Source: Vitellaria paradoxa
Taxonomy: Eukaryota; Streptophyta; Magnoliopsida; Ericales; Sapotaceae
Assembly (NCBI GenBank): GCA_019916065.1
Contig: CM034242.1
Location: forward strand, 10,174,879-10,238,878
Length of the DNA stretch: 64,000 nucleotides
Direction of reading: 5' to 3'
Below are positions 23,147 to 35,647 of this stretch, piece by piece. The stretch's first letter is position 1, and every line of letters begins with the position of its first letter. Under the pieces are notes generated by a model. That model searched no databases. It worked only from the letters and a program-made list of their open reading frames with translations, and was not told the origin of the DNA. Position numbers and translations under genes: made by a program.

Positions 23147-23464
23147 ATTTAGAAACAAATTCTATGCGTACAAGTGTTATTATTCTCTCAGCTTATTCTG
23201 GTTTCAACTTCTATAAAGATATTAAGGTAGAATAGTATTTTCTATGTTGTGCTTGTTTAGTAAATCCTGTGAATTTGTGTTTTATATATATATATATATA
23301 TATATGAATTTGTGTTATTATATATATTTATAACTAGAAAAATCTGCCATTATTCTAAAAATAATGAAGTCATTGAAATTATTTTAATTAATTACAACGT
23401 TATCATGTTACATTATTTTGATTTTTATTTTTTAATATATTTATATTTTTCCTTATAGAATAGG

Positions 23465-23705
23465 AGGCCGTTTTTTGTGTTTTTTTAGTTACATTTTTTG
23501 TGTGTTTGGTGGAACAAAATGTAATTTTTAGCATTTTATTTGCAACTTTTAGGCATTTGGTAAACTTTTTACTGTTGCAAAATAAAAAAGTGGTAACTTT
23601 TTGTATATTTGGTAAGTTTTTTACTGTAGCAAAGCAAAAAATAATAAATTTTGTGTGTTTGGTAAAATTTTTCATTTTAATTTTTAGTGTAGCAAAGTAA
23701 AAAGT
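23465..23705. repeat. Diverged minisatellite with 50-52 bp unit, four copies
   Basis: The phrase (G/A)T(A/T)TTTGGTAA, followed by TTTTTnACTGTnGCAAAAnAAAAAA, recurs with anchors near 23506, 23557, 23609 and 23659. It starts about 320 bp downstream of the DUO1 stop codon. Confidence 0.7.
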
Positions 23706-24923
23706 AAAAAAAAATTATGGTTCTATCAAATACACTAAAAATTATAAAATATAACTTTTGATATTTTTTATTAATTTTTGAGCGTCCAAATTGACCCTAA
23801 TTATAGGTAACAAGTATAGCTCAGAGCTAGCCCAATCACTTATTTGTCCGTACTCATTTTTAAGTTTGATAATGATAGGGGAATGGGAAACTATCATTTG
23901 GTCCATGAATTTGCTCAATGTATGTCATTCTCCAACGTTTAATTCGTTAGCTAATTGGGTCCCTGTCCATGCATCTCTCATAATGAAATCAATGTTATCC
24001 TTTTCATGATCAACGAAATCAATGTTGTCCATTTCATTGGTTTTTGAAATGAAATTAATATTGTCCATTTCATTAATAATTTTTCAAAAGACTTCTTTCT
24101 CTTCGTGTGTGTTTAGAGCGTCAAAAAATAATAAATTAAAAACTCTAAAAATTAATAATTTTTGTGCTTTTTAAAGTTTGGAATGTTAAAATTTTTTGTA
24201 GTTTTTTGTCAAATTACAGAACTAAAAAAATTCAAAATTCATTCAAACGGATAATAAATAGTTCGTTCAAAGGGATTTTATAGACTCACAATACATGTTA
24301 TTTTAAAGTTTGAGAAGTGTATTGTTATCTATTTTTTTTTTTTTTTTTACAACAACGTGGTTCTAGTTTTGTTAGATTTTTTAATATTAGATATACCATT
24401 TTTTTTTTCAAAATTGATAAAGGTTAAAAGTTAAAGCCTTTTTATAAAGTTTTTTTTAATAGATTTTTGGAGTTTCTTTTTTTTTTTTTGTAACTCCAAA
24501 CGGGATCTTAATTTGTATTTATTGGTTATAATAATAATAATAAGAAGAAGAAGAAGAGGAGGAGGAGGAGGAGGAGGAAGAAGAAGAAGAAGTATTTGCG
24601 AGTTATTTGCACCTCCACACTTCTTCCCTTTTTTTTTTTTAATTTCTCTCTCTGTAGACGTTTAGAATATTTAGACATTCAAAATACATTTATGGCTTTA
24701 AGAAAAAAAAATGTTAACCTATATCCTTTTTTTCCTCTTAGGTAATGCTTGGTACAAGATGAAAAATTTGAGGGTAAAAGATTACTGGGATAGTTTTTAC
24801 CCCAGTAATATTTAATGGGGTAACACATTTATGCTACTTATATTTGGATTGAGAGAATAAATATTATTCAGTAATAATTATATTATGTTTGAAATGCTAC
24901 AAATTTTGAAAGGGTAAAAGTTA
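23706..24923. other. Spacer downstream of DUO1-like gene
   Basis: No gene. Three GAAATCAATGTTGTCC-like phrases near 23985-24065 form a small local repeat. A segment from about 24108 (GTGTGTTTAGAGCGTC) to 24509 (AACTCCAAACGGGATCTT) has MITE-like ends but no clear target duplication. Confidence 0.4.
24530..24592. repeat. Purine triplet microsatellite (AAT/AAG/AGG)n
   Basis: ATA triplets pass into AAG, then AGG, then AAG triplets: an almost pure purine tract of about 50 nt that could adopt H-DNA. Confidence 0.9.
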
Positions 24924-25080
24924 GGGCTCGTTTGGAGTCCCAAATAAAACCAAAAAACTTCAAAAAACTTCAAAAGTTTTCAAATCCCTCCAATCATATT
25001 TTGCCACCTATCATTTTTTACATCACATCAATCCAATCCATTGATTTTTTTTGGTTTTATTTGGGACTCCAAACGAGCCC
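24924..25080. mobile_element. Tourist-like MITE, 157 bp, TTA target duplication
   Basis: Near-perfect 30-bp inverted ends: GGGCTCGTTTGGAGTCCCAA at the left, and the matching TTGGGACTCCAAACGAGCCC at the right. TTA flanks both sides (24921-24923, 25081-25083). The element at 9708-9866 is a diverged relative in the other orientation. Confidence 0.9.
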
Positions 25081-25083
25081 TTA

Positions 25084-26540
25084 ATATTGTTTGGAATGAG
25101 GATAAATTGACCAAGAGGTAAAAGTTAATCCTTAATCTTAGTAAAATAATATAATAAAATAAATCATCATAATAATTTTTGTTTTAATAAAATAATTTAA
25201 TAAAACAAATAATTTTAGTTTATTTCAATAAATTATTAATTTTAATCAATTATATTAATACAATACATAATCTAATAAATTATTATTTATGAGAAACCAC
25301 TTTTATTTAATAAAATAAATTATTTTAATAAGTAATTATTATTTATTAAATACGAATTTTAATTGTAGAAAATAAATAATTTAGTCATAAATTAATATTT
25401 CAATAATATTAATTCAATAAAATAAAATAAATTATTTTAATAATAAATTATTATTTATTAAATATTATTTTGATAAAATAATTTAATAAATAATTAATTT
25501 TAGTTTGATTAAATAAATTATTATTTTATAATATTTATTATAATTATATATAGGAGAATGTTGCCTGGGATATTGAAGGGGTGTTAAAAAATATTTTATG
25601 GAGGTAATGAGACGAGGTAAAATTTTTTCATTACTCGCCTCCCCCCTAAAGTAAAAATTTACTCTCATATGAGGGTAATCATTACCCTCAAGATAATTGT
25701 TACCCCTTCATTCAAACTAATATAATGGAGAGTAAAATTATCCTAGCAAAACTTATCCTCCTTTACCCCTAAAACAAACATATCTTTAGTATTTGCATCA
25801 ATTTATTTTAAAATATAATAAAATTAAAATAAAATTTTTATGTTTGTTTAGATGATGATATGTGGAATGTTGGATCACCTTTAAACACATAAAAGTTAAC
25901 ACAGGCAAAATAAACGAAAATACCAAAAAAAAAAAAAATCACAAAAGACATATGCTTATGGGTATGGTAAGATCTATTTTTCACTATAAAAACTCTAATA
26001 ATAAAATAACTTTAGAAAATACTTAAAAAATTCTCTCACTTTATTCTTAATTTATTCTTAATGTTTCTCTCAACTCTACCCTTAAAACCATAATATGAAC
26101 TTTTTACTAATGTATAACAGGTCCCAGAATATATAATAGCTATAACATCTTAGGCAAATTTGATTTTCGAAATGCAATTCAAAAAACAATCAAGCCAACG
26201 CTCACAAGAGCAATCTTCTCGGTAGCTTCCGATGAGTTCCTGTGCCCTTCCTTCTAACGCTCTTAGTGTATGGTCAAAATCCTAAAACAGACCTCCTTGT
26301 ATTATCTCGAGAATCAGTGTGAACTTCTCGTGAAGTGACGAATATGTACTACCATTGTATTGTTTTTTAAGGACAAGCCCCCCACACCCTCAACCTTCTT
26401 TACATTCTCACAAATCAAAGTGAAATTAAACGGGTAAATACTTTTGCTTCGCCCCGTTCTATTACACTCCATTAAATTTCGTTCAGTTATTTGCTCCTTT
26501 CTTAGTAACTGAGTGTAACAAATATGAGTCACAATCTTAA
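25084..26540. other. AT-rich spacer with MITE-like segment
   Basis: No gene. About 25550-25795 contains phrases (GGTAATGA, TACCCTCA, TTATCCTCCTTTACCCCTAAAACAAACAT) whose reverse complement recurs at about 56110-56220. This suggests a further non-autonomous element family with unclear ends. Confidence 0.4.
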
Positions 26541-26542
26541 GA

Positions 26543-26846
26543 GGTAGGTAGTGTTAGCTTGAATGAATTCGTTATAAACGTGGAAAGCTCAAATAAAAAC
26601 AAAATTAATCAGAGTAAAAGAATAATAAAATTAGTTAAACTTCTTCCAACCATGTATTTGTTTTCATTTTTGATTAAATTGAATGGGATGGTGAGGTAGG
26701 TAGTGTCGGCCTGAATGGATTCATTATAAAAATGGAAGGCTCGAATAAAAACAAAATTAATCGGAGTAAAAGAATGATAAAATTAGTTAAACTTCTTCCA
26801 ACCATATATTTGTTTTCCTTTTTGATTAAATCGAATGGGATGGTTT
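26543..26846. repeat. Tandem duplication, 152-bp unit, two copies
   Basis: GGTAGGTAGTGT starts at 26543 and 26695. The two units agree through AAACTTCTTCCAACCAT and GATTAAATnGAATGGGATGGT with roughly ten percent differences. No coding content. Confidence 0.85.
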
Positions 26847-27629
26847 TGATTCATAAGTTAGAGAGTTCCATTACGCAACCCAAGATTCTAAGTTTGTGGA
26901 AATTATTAACTAGGCTAAGTTTTGAACTCATTTATTCTTTCCATACTCGTTTTAAGCCTCATTTTAAAACTATCAAATGTTTCATTACACTATATATACT
27001 TTGGTTGATGGCTATTTAGATGAAACGCTAATGAAAATTTGTCGGAGGTTGCCATTATAAATAAAATTGAAAGCATGGAGTTAATTATTTTAGAGAAAAA
27101 GTTATTCTACAATAAGTTTATATAAAAAAAAGATAAGAATAATACGAAAATGACATTATTGTAATAAATATATGTATTACGAAAATTTGTGTTCGTTTTA
27201 ATCATAACCTCAGAATTATGTTACATTTTTCCAATATAAAATTTAAAAGTAATATAATTATATAGTATATATTAGTCATATTTTAATTAAAATGTAAGAT
27301 TGAAAAATGATGTTGTCCATAAAATATATAAGTGTAAAATGTAAGTTATTTTAACACACTATTTCTATAAATGACTTTATTTCATGGTTTTTGTTTTAAT
27401 ATACAAGAGAGATGTGAATTTAGAGCGGAAGACTTGAGTTACTCAAAATCGAAATTTGGGGACTAAAATTACTCCTGATGTTAGTAGCTATTTTAAAGAG
27501 CATGTGACCTTCAATTTCACCTTTATTTATTTTATTTTTGTCATTACAAATTTTATTTTATTTATTAAAAATTAAAAACCAACTTAATAATATATTTTAG
27601 GTATTTATAATTAAAAATTTATAGAAAAT

Positions 27630-28590
27630 ATTCGATATGACAATTCACCAATATAATTTAAATTTTTAAAATAAAATATTTTATATACACAAATTTAGAT
27701 GTGACAACTTGTAAAAATATTTTTAATTTATCATAAAAGGTAACAAGTGCCATAAATCTAATGTTTAAAGCTTCAAGTGAATATTGTCCACCCATTTATA
27801 GAAAAATTTAGAAAAGGCAACTTATTAATATAATTTATAATTTAATAAAAAATAATATTTTTATAAATAAATTTGGACATGACAACTCATCGAAGTATTT
27901 TTAGTTTAATTTATAAAGATAATTCATATCCAATAATTTTTATGTTAATTTATTATAAACATAAGAAGGCCCACTTGAATTTTTAAAATTTTCATTTATG
28001 ACATATGAGTGACATCCTCATGTTAATTAAATTAAGAAAAATTTGGCATGTCAAAATTTGTTTATTAAAGATATTTTTTACCATAAAAATTTAAATTATA
28101 TTAACAAATTATATTTTTTAATTGCTCTTATAAGTGGGCGGATAACTGCCATTGAAGTTTCTAAATTTCTATTATGGTATGGTTACCTTTTATAATAAAT
28201 TAAAAATATTTTGGTAAGTTGTGTCATATATTTTTATAAGCAAATTATTATAAAAATTTAAATTATATTAATAAGTTGTCTTTCTAAAATTTTTTAGTTA
28301 GTTAACGGGTAATTGTCATTGACAAACCGATAAAAAGTCAGTGAAGATAATTATCCTTACTTACCTTAAAAATATAATTTTATCTCAATTAATTATAAAT
28401 TTTTGTTCTGTCCTTAGTGATTACCATTTAAATTTTTAAAAATTTTCACTTATGCCTTAAGGATTAACTACTTATGATAAATTAAGAATATTTTAGTAAA
28501 TTGTTATATCAAAATTATTTTATAAAAATATTATTTAATATCAAAATTTAAATTATATTATTAGGTTATTTTTTTACACTTTTTGATAAA
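27630..28590. repeat. Block of direct and inverted repeats (foldback-like)
   Basis: A unit of about 100 bp, with core GACAACTnnTnnAnnTATTTTTAnTTTA and an arm ACCAATATAATTTAAATTTTTA, occurs in one orientation at about 27635 and 27815. It occurs in the opposite orientation at about 28015, 28185 and 28475. The spacer between units is also inverted: GTCCACCCATTTATAG at 27787 against CTTATAAGTGGGCGGAT at 28127. The whole could fold into a long AT-rich hairpin. A foldback-type transposon remnant is the likeliest reading. Confidence 0.55.
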
Positions 28591-30240
28591 TAAAAGATAA
28601 TTTGTGATGGCTGAAATTAAATAAAGAGGGGTGAAAGTGGAGCTCACGTGATCTTTAAAATGGCGAGTGATACAATTTTATAGTGGACCATTAGATTAAA
28701 TCTTACGGCTGAAAATATGATGTTTCATGGGGACAAGTGGGGTGGGGCAACGTCAGGCCCCGCTTCGCTCCAATGCTTATGGTAGAGAGGAACTTCTCCT
28801 CGTTGGAATGCCTCATATTTGGGGTGCGTTTAATTTGTTAAAAATTATTAAAAATTATTTATTTTTTATTTTACCATATAAATTAGAACTCATCATAAAT
28901 TATCTCATTTTCTTACTTGTTATTGCTCCAAACATTCCTTTATAAGTAATGTTATATTTTCAAAGTTTTATGATAAAATAAAATTAGAATAATGTGGCAT
29001 ATATCTCTGTTAAAAATATATAATTCGTTAAAGATTCTTTTTATTATAAAATTATCATTAACATATTAGTCTTATTTTTTATTAAAATATTAAGGAAGAA
29101 GGTATTTTTTTATTTTTTAAAAAGTAAATTACGTTTAATTTTCCCCAATATTTATCTAATTACAAATAACTATCTTTTAACATTTGAAATCTATAATCTC
29201 CTTTCTTACTTTAATTCTTTTTAACAAAATCCTTTCATGGATTTGACAATTAGTATTAAATAAAATTAATTTTTATTTTATTCCTTTAAGGTATATAAAA
29301 TGTCGATAATACCATTAATATCTTCAATTGTCCCACCCCATATGAAATTTGTTCCAACCACGACACTTTTTTTCTATTTTTTTTTTAACCAAATTGAGTG
29401 TTTAAGTGAATTCAAAGGAAAATAAATTTAGTAAGCTATGAAATATGAGTAGTTAAAAAATAAGAAAAAAATAATGGTAAAGATTGACATTGTTTTAATG
29501 CATACTAGGCATTTTTTTTTTTATAAATATAACTCTACAAATTGCAAATGTGTTTTAATTACAAATATTATCCAACGGTGTTCTAATTTTTTTATTTTAA
29601 ACTTGTTTCACGAATAAATTTTTTATCATTTAAATAATAATAATAATTAATAATAATGAGAATGTGTTGGCTAATCTGCAAACAAATTAAATGAACAAGT
29701 TTAAAAACATTTTTTAAACTTGATAAGTAAATCAACCTAGCCTAAATAAAGATAATTTCAATTGTTCGAACCCGCAAATATGTTTATTTATCGTTTGTTA
29801 ACAAGTTTGTTTTATTGTTCATAAACAAAATATTTTATCATTCTTAAATACGCTTATTTAGACATTTGCGAACAATTTTTTTAAATATTTTTAAATAGAC
29901 TTGTTTATTAATCATGAGTAGTTTTATTTAAATGTCCGTTAATAAATTTACAAAAATTATTTTTCACCATTTATGAATATAATAATGTGATGAACAAGAT
30001 TAATCACATTAATTTAAATTTTATTTGTTCAATTAAAAAATATAACTTATTTTTTAAATTTGTTTATCAATACGTACATTACAAATCGTTCATAAACAGT
30101 TTCGATAAAATTTTATAAGTAACCTTAAAAAAAAAACTCAATAGAAAGCCCAATAAAAGTTCAAAAACAAACTTGTTATTGTAACCGAATAGAGATCAAG
30201 TCCAATTCAAACGTATTTATAGACTGACAAGTGAAATTTA
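28591..30240. other. AT-rich spacer with decayed hAT-like sequence
   Basis: No gene. About 29690-30235 has the phrasing of degenerate hAT MITEs (GTTTATCGTTTGTTAACAAGTTTG, TTGCGAACAATTTTTTT, CATAAACAG), with no clear termini. A less AT-rich island at 28630-28815 has no recognisable content. Confidence 0.4.
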
Positions 30241-30756
30241 GAGTGTGTTTGGCGCACCAAAGAGTGAGAAAAAATGAGATAAAAATGTGGTTTGAAAATT
30301 TTTTGTGTTTGGTGCACATCGCTCAAACAGCGTTTTTTGAAGATGAATAGTAAAATTTCGTTCCGACGGATTATATTTCTATTTGAACGGATTCAAAATT
30401 TTAGGTAGTCACGACTTTCTTTACACTACAATTCGTCCAAACAGATTGTAGAAATCGTTTGAACGAAAGTTGACCGCGCGATTCCGTTAGAACGGTTTTT
30501 ACAATCCGTTGGAACGGTTTTAAAAACGCTACAAAAATAATCAAAGTGGGTATCATTTGGTAGTTTGAGAGTTCACAGTGAGAATGGCGAAAATTTTTTT
30601 ACTATTTGATTAACTGAATTCTAGTTATCGACTTTCTTTTGAAAAGATATTGATTTTTTTTTTAAATTTTAAAAAGGCGAAAATGTGTAAAATTTCATAA
30701 AAATTTTCAAATGTTTTCAAAAATTTTTATCAAACTTTGGTGCACCAAACACACCC
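30241..30756. mobile_element. 516-bp non-autonomous element, TTA target duplication
   Basis: The left end GAGTGTGTTTGGCGCACCAA pairs with the right end TTGGTGCACCAAACACACCC. TTA flanks both sides (30238-30240, 30757-30759). The interior holds several phrases built on CCGTT(A/G)GAACGGTTTT and no ORF. PIF/Harbinger-like by termini and target duplication. Confidence 0.85.
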
Positions 30757-30954
30757 TTAAACATAAAAATTTAAGTTCGACAAAAATTTAGCTTGGGTTG
30801 ATGAGAAGAAAAAATTACAAATAAATTTAAACACAATATTTTATATTAAATAAAAATTCAACTCAGATTTAAATTTCTTAAAAAGTTTAAAAAACAAGAT
30901 TGAGAATCGGTTGGATTGCAGCCCTAGCCAAGTGGGCCGGGCGCCCATGAGCAT

Positions 30955-31434
30955 GACGTGCTCCGAGCCATATTAGTGGGCCCCATCATAAATATTGCGG
31001 TCAGACAAAGTATGAATGTCAAAGGACGGCACGTGAAATAAACAAAAATGCGCGACGTGATCACGTGGGCCCACGTCAGATGTCAACCGTCCAAATCAAC
31101 CTCGATTCACACGTGGCTTCCCAGGAGGGTAATAAGATAGCCTACATGCAATCGTAGGATTGTCGATTTCCAACAAATGCAAGCCGTGCAATATGGAGAG
31201 CCAGATTTTATCTGACCATTCAGTGGTCCCCATAATCGAAATTTAATTGGCGAAGATTTATTAAAGTTTTTGGATAAGATTATCCTTTTTTTTTTGGCTT
31301 TTTTAATTATTAATAAGTTTCGGATGAGTTGATGATAAACTTTCATAATAATCGGCTTTGTTAGATACGATAACTTGTATTGGATTATACCCCAGAATCT
31401 ACGCCTTTTTAATTTCGGTGGACGTGCCACGTGG
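30955..31434. promoter_or_regulatory. Cluster of ACGT-core motifs without a recognised gene
   Basis: Sites seen: TGACGTG (30954-30960), CACGTG (31030-31035), GACGTGATCACGTGGG with two cores (31054-31069), CCACGTCA (31071-31078), ACACGTGGC (31109-31117), GACGTG (31421-31426) and CCACGTGG (31427-31434). Such G-box/ABRE clusters mark light- or ABA-responsive promoters. I find no convincing coding region on either side. Confidence 0.45.
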
Positions 31435-31555
31435 ACTACTATTTGTAGAATCTCTCACCGACCAGTGTCGCGTGGGTATTCTAATTTATTACATTATCCA
31501 CTTCTTTACCGTCAATCATGTCTTTCGACCGTCCTATCCTTTGCCACTTTTTTCA

Positions 31556-31556
31556 C

Positions 31557-31585
<29 letters not shown>
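31556..31585 (+). repeat. Poly(A) run
   Basis: About 29 consecutive A residues, slightly over 120 bp after the last ACGT motif. It could be the tail of a retroposed sequence, but no body or target duplication was recognised. Confidence 0.8.
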
Positions 31586-31590
<5 letters not shown>

Positions 31591-31726
31591 AGGATAAGAA
31601 AAATAAAATTTCAAATCAATAAGAATAATTGTTTTTGTCGAGAATATTTTTATTATTTATTTAATTTTTTTGGATTTTACTTAAGAAATTATTGTTAGAT
31701 TTTTTTTCTGTAAAATCAAAAATTTA

Positions 31727-31883
31727 GAGTGCATTTAGAGTGACAAAAAGTGAGATAAAATAAGATAAAGTGGGATAAGTTATGGGCTCGTAATTCATAT
31801 AATAATATAAAAAGTAAATAATTTTAAATTTTTTTCAATATTTTTTATTATTTTCAGAAATTTTTTATCATCTCAAACGGGCC
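31727..31883. mobile_element. MITE, 157 bp, TTA target duplication
   Basis: Left GAGTGCATTTAGAGTGACAA and right TTATCATCTCAAACGGGCC are imperfect inverted repeats flanked by TTA (31724-31726, 31884-31886). The interior matches the element in DUO1 intron 2 (21721-21858). Confidence 0.7.
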
Positions 31884-31886
31884 TTA

Positions 31887-34740
31887 ATGGAGAAGTTTTT
31901 TTTTTTTTTTTAAACTTCTGAATTTTCACTTTTCCACTTGGGGGTAAAAATTTCCATTGTCCTTCTTATTGGATGGGAGACAAAGAAAAAAGCAAGAAGC
32001 CAAAAGTTGGCCATTTTTCAATATACGCCTTTGCCTTTTAAAAGTATATGGGGATGAGAGTGATAATACGATATGTTTCATATATTAAAAAAAATAGTAA
32101 AGTAATTATTTTAAAGGCATGAAAGTTGAGTAATATTTACTTACATATAAGGGGGACGGTATCATTCAAAATTTGAATAATATTTAATGCCAAAAAGGAC
32201 TTAATTGTTGTGCCTTAAGAAAAATAATTAATTTAAAAAAAATTACACTAAGAAAATAGTGACTATAGAAATCATCCATTTGAATTAAAGTAATGACTTT
32301 CGTATACCTTAAACAATCAATATAAATAGAAAGTCCAGAATAATATAAAATGGACAAAGGGATATATTACAGGGTAAAAATATACTTCATGTATGCTTAC
32401 CATGCCACCAATTTTTCACTCTCAATAAAAGTATTTGAGAACCCAAAAAAAAAAAAAAAAATAGTAAAAGAAAGAGATTGGAAACACTATGATGATCCAT
32501 TTAGTTGAAAACTATAGAGTAATTGCACAGACAGATAACACAGTAGTTAGTAAAGAATGAACCTTTGTAATTAATATTTCTTAACTATATATACAAGTAA
32601 GAAAAAGTGAGAAGTAAATAGGATATAGATTTAATCTTAATACTCTATTAATCCTACTGATCTCTTCCTCCCCTCAATAATCACAGTGAAACTTTGTAGT
32701 GCAATTAATCTGCGTGTGATACTTTTAAAGTAGTAGATGAGATGTGATAGATTTAAGAAGAATATCTTTTACATTATATTTTTTATAGTTATGATAATGA
32801 ACTATCTTAGTTAAGATATTACTATATAATTGGAATGGAACTAAACTCATTCTTTACTCTGGATGCATGTCCACGAGGTCAGAAAAAAGTTGAGAGATTA
32901 GGAAAATATGTGGTTGAGATTGTGCCACGTGTACAATATATTTTTAATACCAATAGATACTGTTATCTTTTATTGCGGTTTTAATTTCATAAACGAGGAG
33001 CTTTAAACTTTTATATTAAGTATTAATATAATAAAAATAAGCACTTATATGCAATATACAAAAAAATAAACAAATAATTTGTTAAATTCTTAATATTGTG
33101 TTTGGAGTTTGAATTTATAGAGGGAAATTTAATTGTAAGGGGAAAATATAGTAAACTAAAATGAAAGAAAAGATATTAAAATGTATTATTTTTCGTTAGA
33201 AAAAATAAGAAGAAAATAAACAAATATTCGTTAAGGAGTTTAAATTTTTTAAATTTTCATTTGTTTTCTATTTTTGCATAGGATTATATTTAGAGTGAGG
33301 ATTAAGTGGTAAAAAAGATAGAGAAGGAGAAACGGCAAGAAAAATACATAGAAAATATAAAAATCTCAAATACATATATTTGTCTTGATGGAATTACAAA
33401 GTATAATAAATAAAAGCTATTCATTAATATATTTTAAATTAATTAATTACGATTTTTTAAATTTCATATCTATTACATTTTATTTTCCACCACAAATCAA
33501 ACAAGGAAAAAATTTTTAAATTTCTATTCATTTTTCCATTAATAAATTTTTAATTATTAATTTAAACACAGCGTTAGTAAATTTCACTTGCAAAACATAG
33601 CGTAAAAGTGACTCCTAATGTTCTTTAATCCAATTTAGATTAAAAACTTGCACAAGTTAAAAACTTTGTTCACAAGTTAAAAACTTGCAAATTAAGATTA
33701 GTCTAAGAATAGAAAGCTTTCTTGAATAGCTCCTTTTTCAATAAATAGGCTTTGTATGGCTCTTTTTAAAGGTTTGTTTGGTGTGCTGAAAATGTGAGAA
33801 AATTTTAAAAATTTTTAGAGATATCTAAAACTCTTTAACATATTTTATCTTTCTCGTACATCATGAAATTTCTATAAATTTATATATATTTACATATTTC
33901 AATAAATTTTTATAAACCCCAATAAATTTTTTACTAACTTCAATAATATTTTTACGAATCCTAATAACTTTTTTATAAATTTCAAAATTTTTCAAAGATT
34001 TTCAGTAAATTTTAACATAAAATCATTCAAACTTTTTTTCATTCCAAATCAAACAACATAAGGAATTTTGATCACTGCTCCCCACCCTCCCCCCAAAAAC
34101 AAATCTTTGATCTTGACATAATCTTACTGTGTGCTTGGCATGAGTCAGAAGGGGGTAAACCTTACCCTATAAAATTTTATAATTTTTAATTATAGTTGAT
34201 ACATTTAATCGAAATGTAAATAAATTAATATTCTATATTTTTGAAGAGTAAAAATAATATTTTAATTCAAAACTCGGCCCGATTAAAAGTCAAATTTTTA
34301 GTAACGTCTGATATTTTTTTTTATCAAAAATTAATAGGTAAATTTTTGTATGTATTTGTTAAAAATAAATTCGTTTACGTTATTTTTGATTCACCAAATG
34401 TCACCTCTCGTTCTCAAGTTGGGTAATCATAAATGTTGGACGTGACGTAAGTGCTTAGGTGGATTAAAAATATATCGCTTGTTAATTTATTTTCTCTATT
34501 TATTCATTAATTATATATATATATTTTTAGACAATCCTAGGAATAAGAGAGAATAAGAAAATTTTTGAACAAAGTAATTATCGCCTTCCTAATTTTGCAC
34601 TATTTTGACAGCTCAAATCCCATCTGGCACTCGACCAGTAATCACGAAAACCGATTTGCACTTTCCAAAAGTTTAAAAATTCTAAATCTTGGTTTCGATT
34701 GACCAAATCGACGGTCCATACCAAGCGACCACTGTCCTTT
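31887..34740. other. AT-rich spacer upstream of the KUA1-like gene
   Basis: No gene supported. It contains A-runs (about 32443-32461), a short local repeat of AAGTTAAAAACTTTG/AAGTTAAAAACTTGC (about 33655-33690), and a stretch at 33770-34065 beginning GGTTTGTTTGGTGTGCTGAAAATG that resembles a MITE end. Confidence 0.45.
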
Positions 34741-34854
34741 ATCATAGGCCGTGCACTACCGTATAATTCTCCACCCCATTATCCATGCTCTGGACTCTCC
34801 ATACCCTAATTTATAGACCGTTTGTTGTGTCGCGAAGCGATCCGCATTGCGTTC

Positions 34855-34897
34855 TCCTCTCTCTCTCTCTCTCTCTCTCTCAAAAGTTCATCTCTCG

Positions 34898-34933
<36 letters not shown>
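34855..34933 (+). repeat. (CT)n tract in the KUA1-like leader
   Basis: CT runs at 34855-34880 and 34890-34933, separated by AAAAGTTCAT, about 210-290 bp before the ATG. Pyrimidine-rich leaders are usual in plant genes. Confidence 0.85.
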
Positions 34934-35145
34934 GTATATGTCTGTATAAGCTCGGGAGAGGGAGAAGGGGAATCCAAGTCAAAATCCAAGGAAACACAGC
35001 TCTCGAATTCCACCGAGAACAATTCGACGAAACCCTCGTCAGAGTCTCTCGGATCATGTAACTTCTTCTTATCTATATATATATATATATACACACGGTT
35101 CTCGGTGGTGTTGGATTCGATTCGGAGACCCGAGAAGAGGCGATC

Positions 35146-35599
35146 ATGACTCGGCGGTGTTCTCATTGCAGTCACAATGGCCACAACTCTCGGACCTGCC
35201 CGAACCGGGGGGTCAAGATCTTCGGGGTCCGATTAACCGACGGATCCTCCATCAGGAAGAGTGCCAGTATGGGTAACTTGACACACTACCCCGGATCCAA
35301 TAACGGCACTCCTCACAACGGTGTTGCGGGCCACAACAACCGCGACTCTCCCGGCGACACGCCGGACCACGGTGGCGCCACCGCCGCCGATGGGTATGCC
35401 TCCGAGGACTTTGTTCCCGGGTCGTCGTCGAGCCGGGAAAGAAAGAAAGGTTTGATTTCTCCGCGTACATACACATGCACTTTATATATGAGTATTGTTT
35501 GTCAATTTTTGGGCTCAGTGATTTTAGTTTGGAGTAGTTGTGTATCTTTAAAGTTGATCGTTTTATTGTTAATATGTTTTAGGATTTTGGTTTGACCTT

Positions 35600-35647
<48 letters not shown>

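Noticed and set aside
24108..24510. MITE with ends GTGTGTTTAGAGCGTC and AACTCCAAACGGGATCTT
   Set aside because: The ends pair only weakly and no matching target duplication was seen, so it is kept only as a spacer note.
31358..31597. 79-codon frame ending in a lysine run
   Set aside because: It ends by translation of a poly(A) tract and has no recognisable motif.
34806..35184. Frames rich in SLSLSL or RERERE around the KUA1-like leader
   Set aside because: They come from translation of the CT microsatellite.
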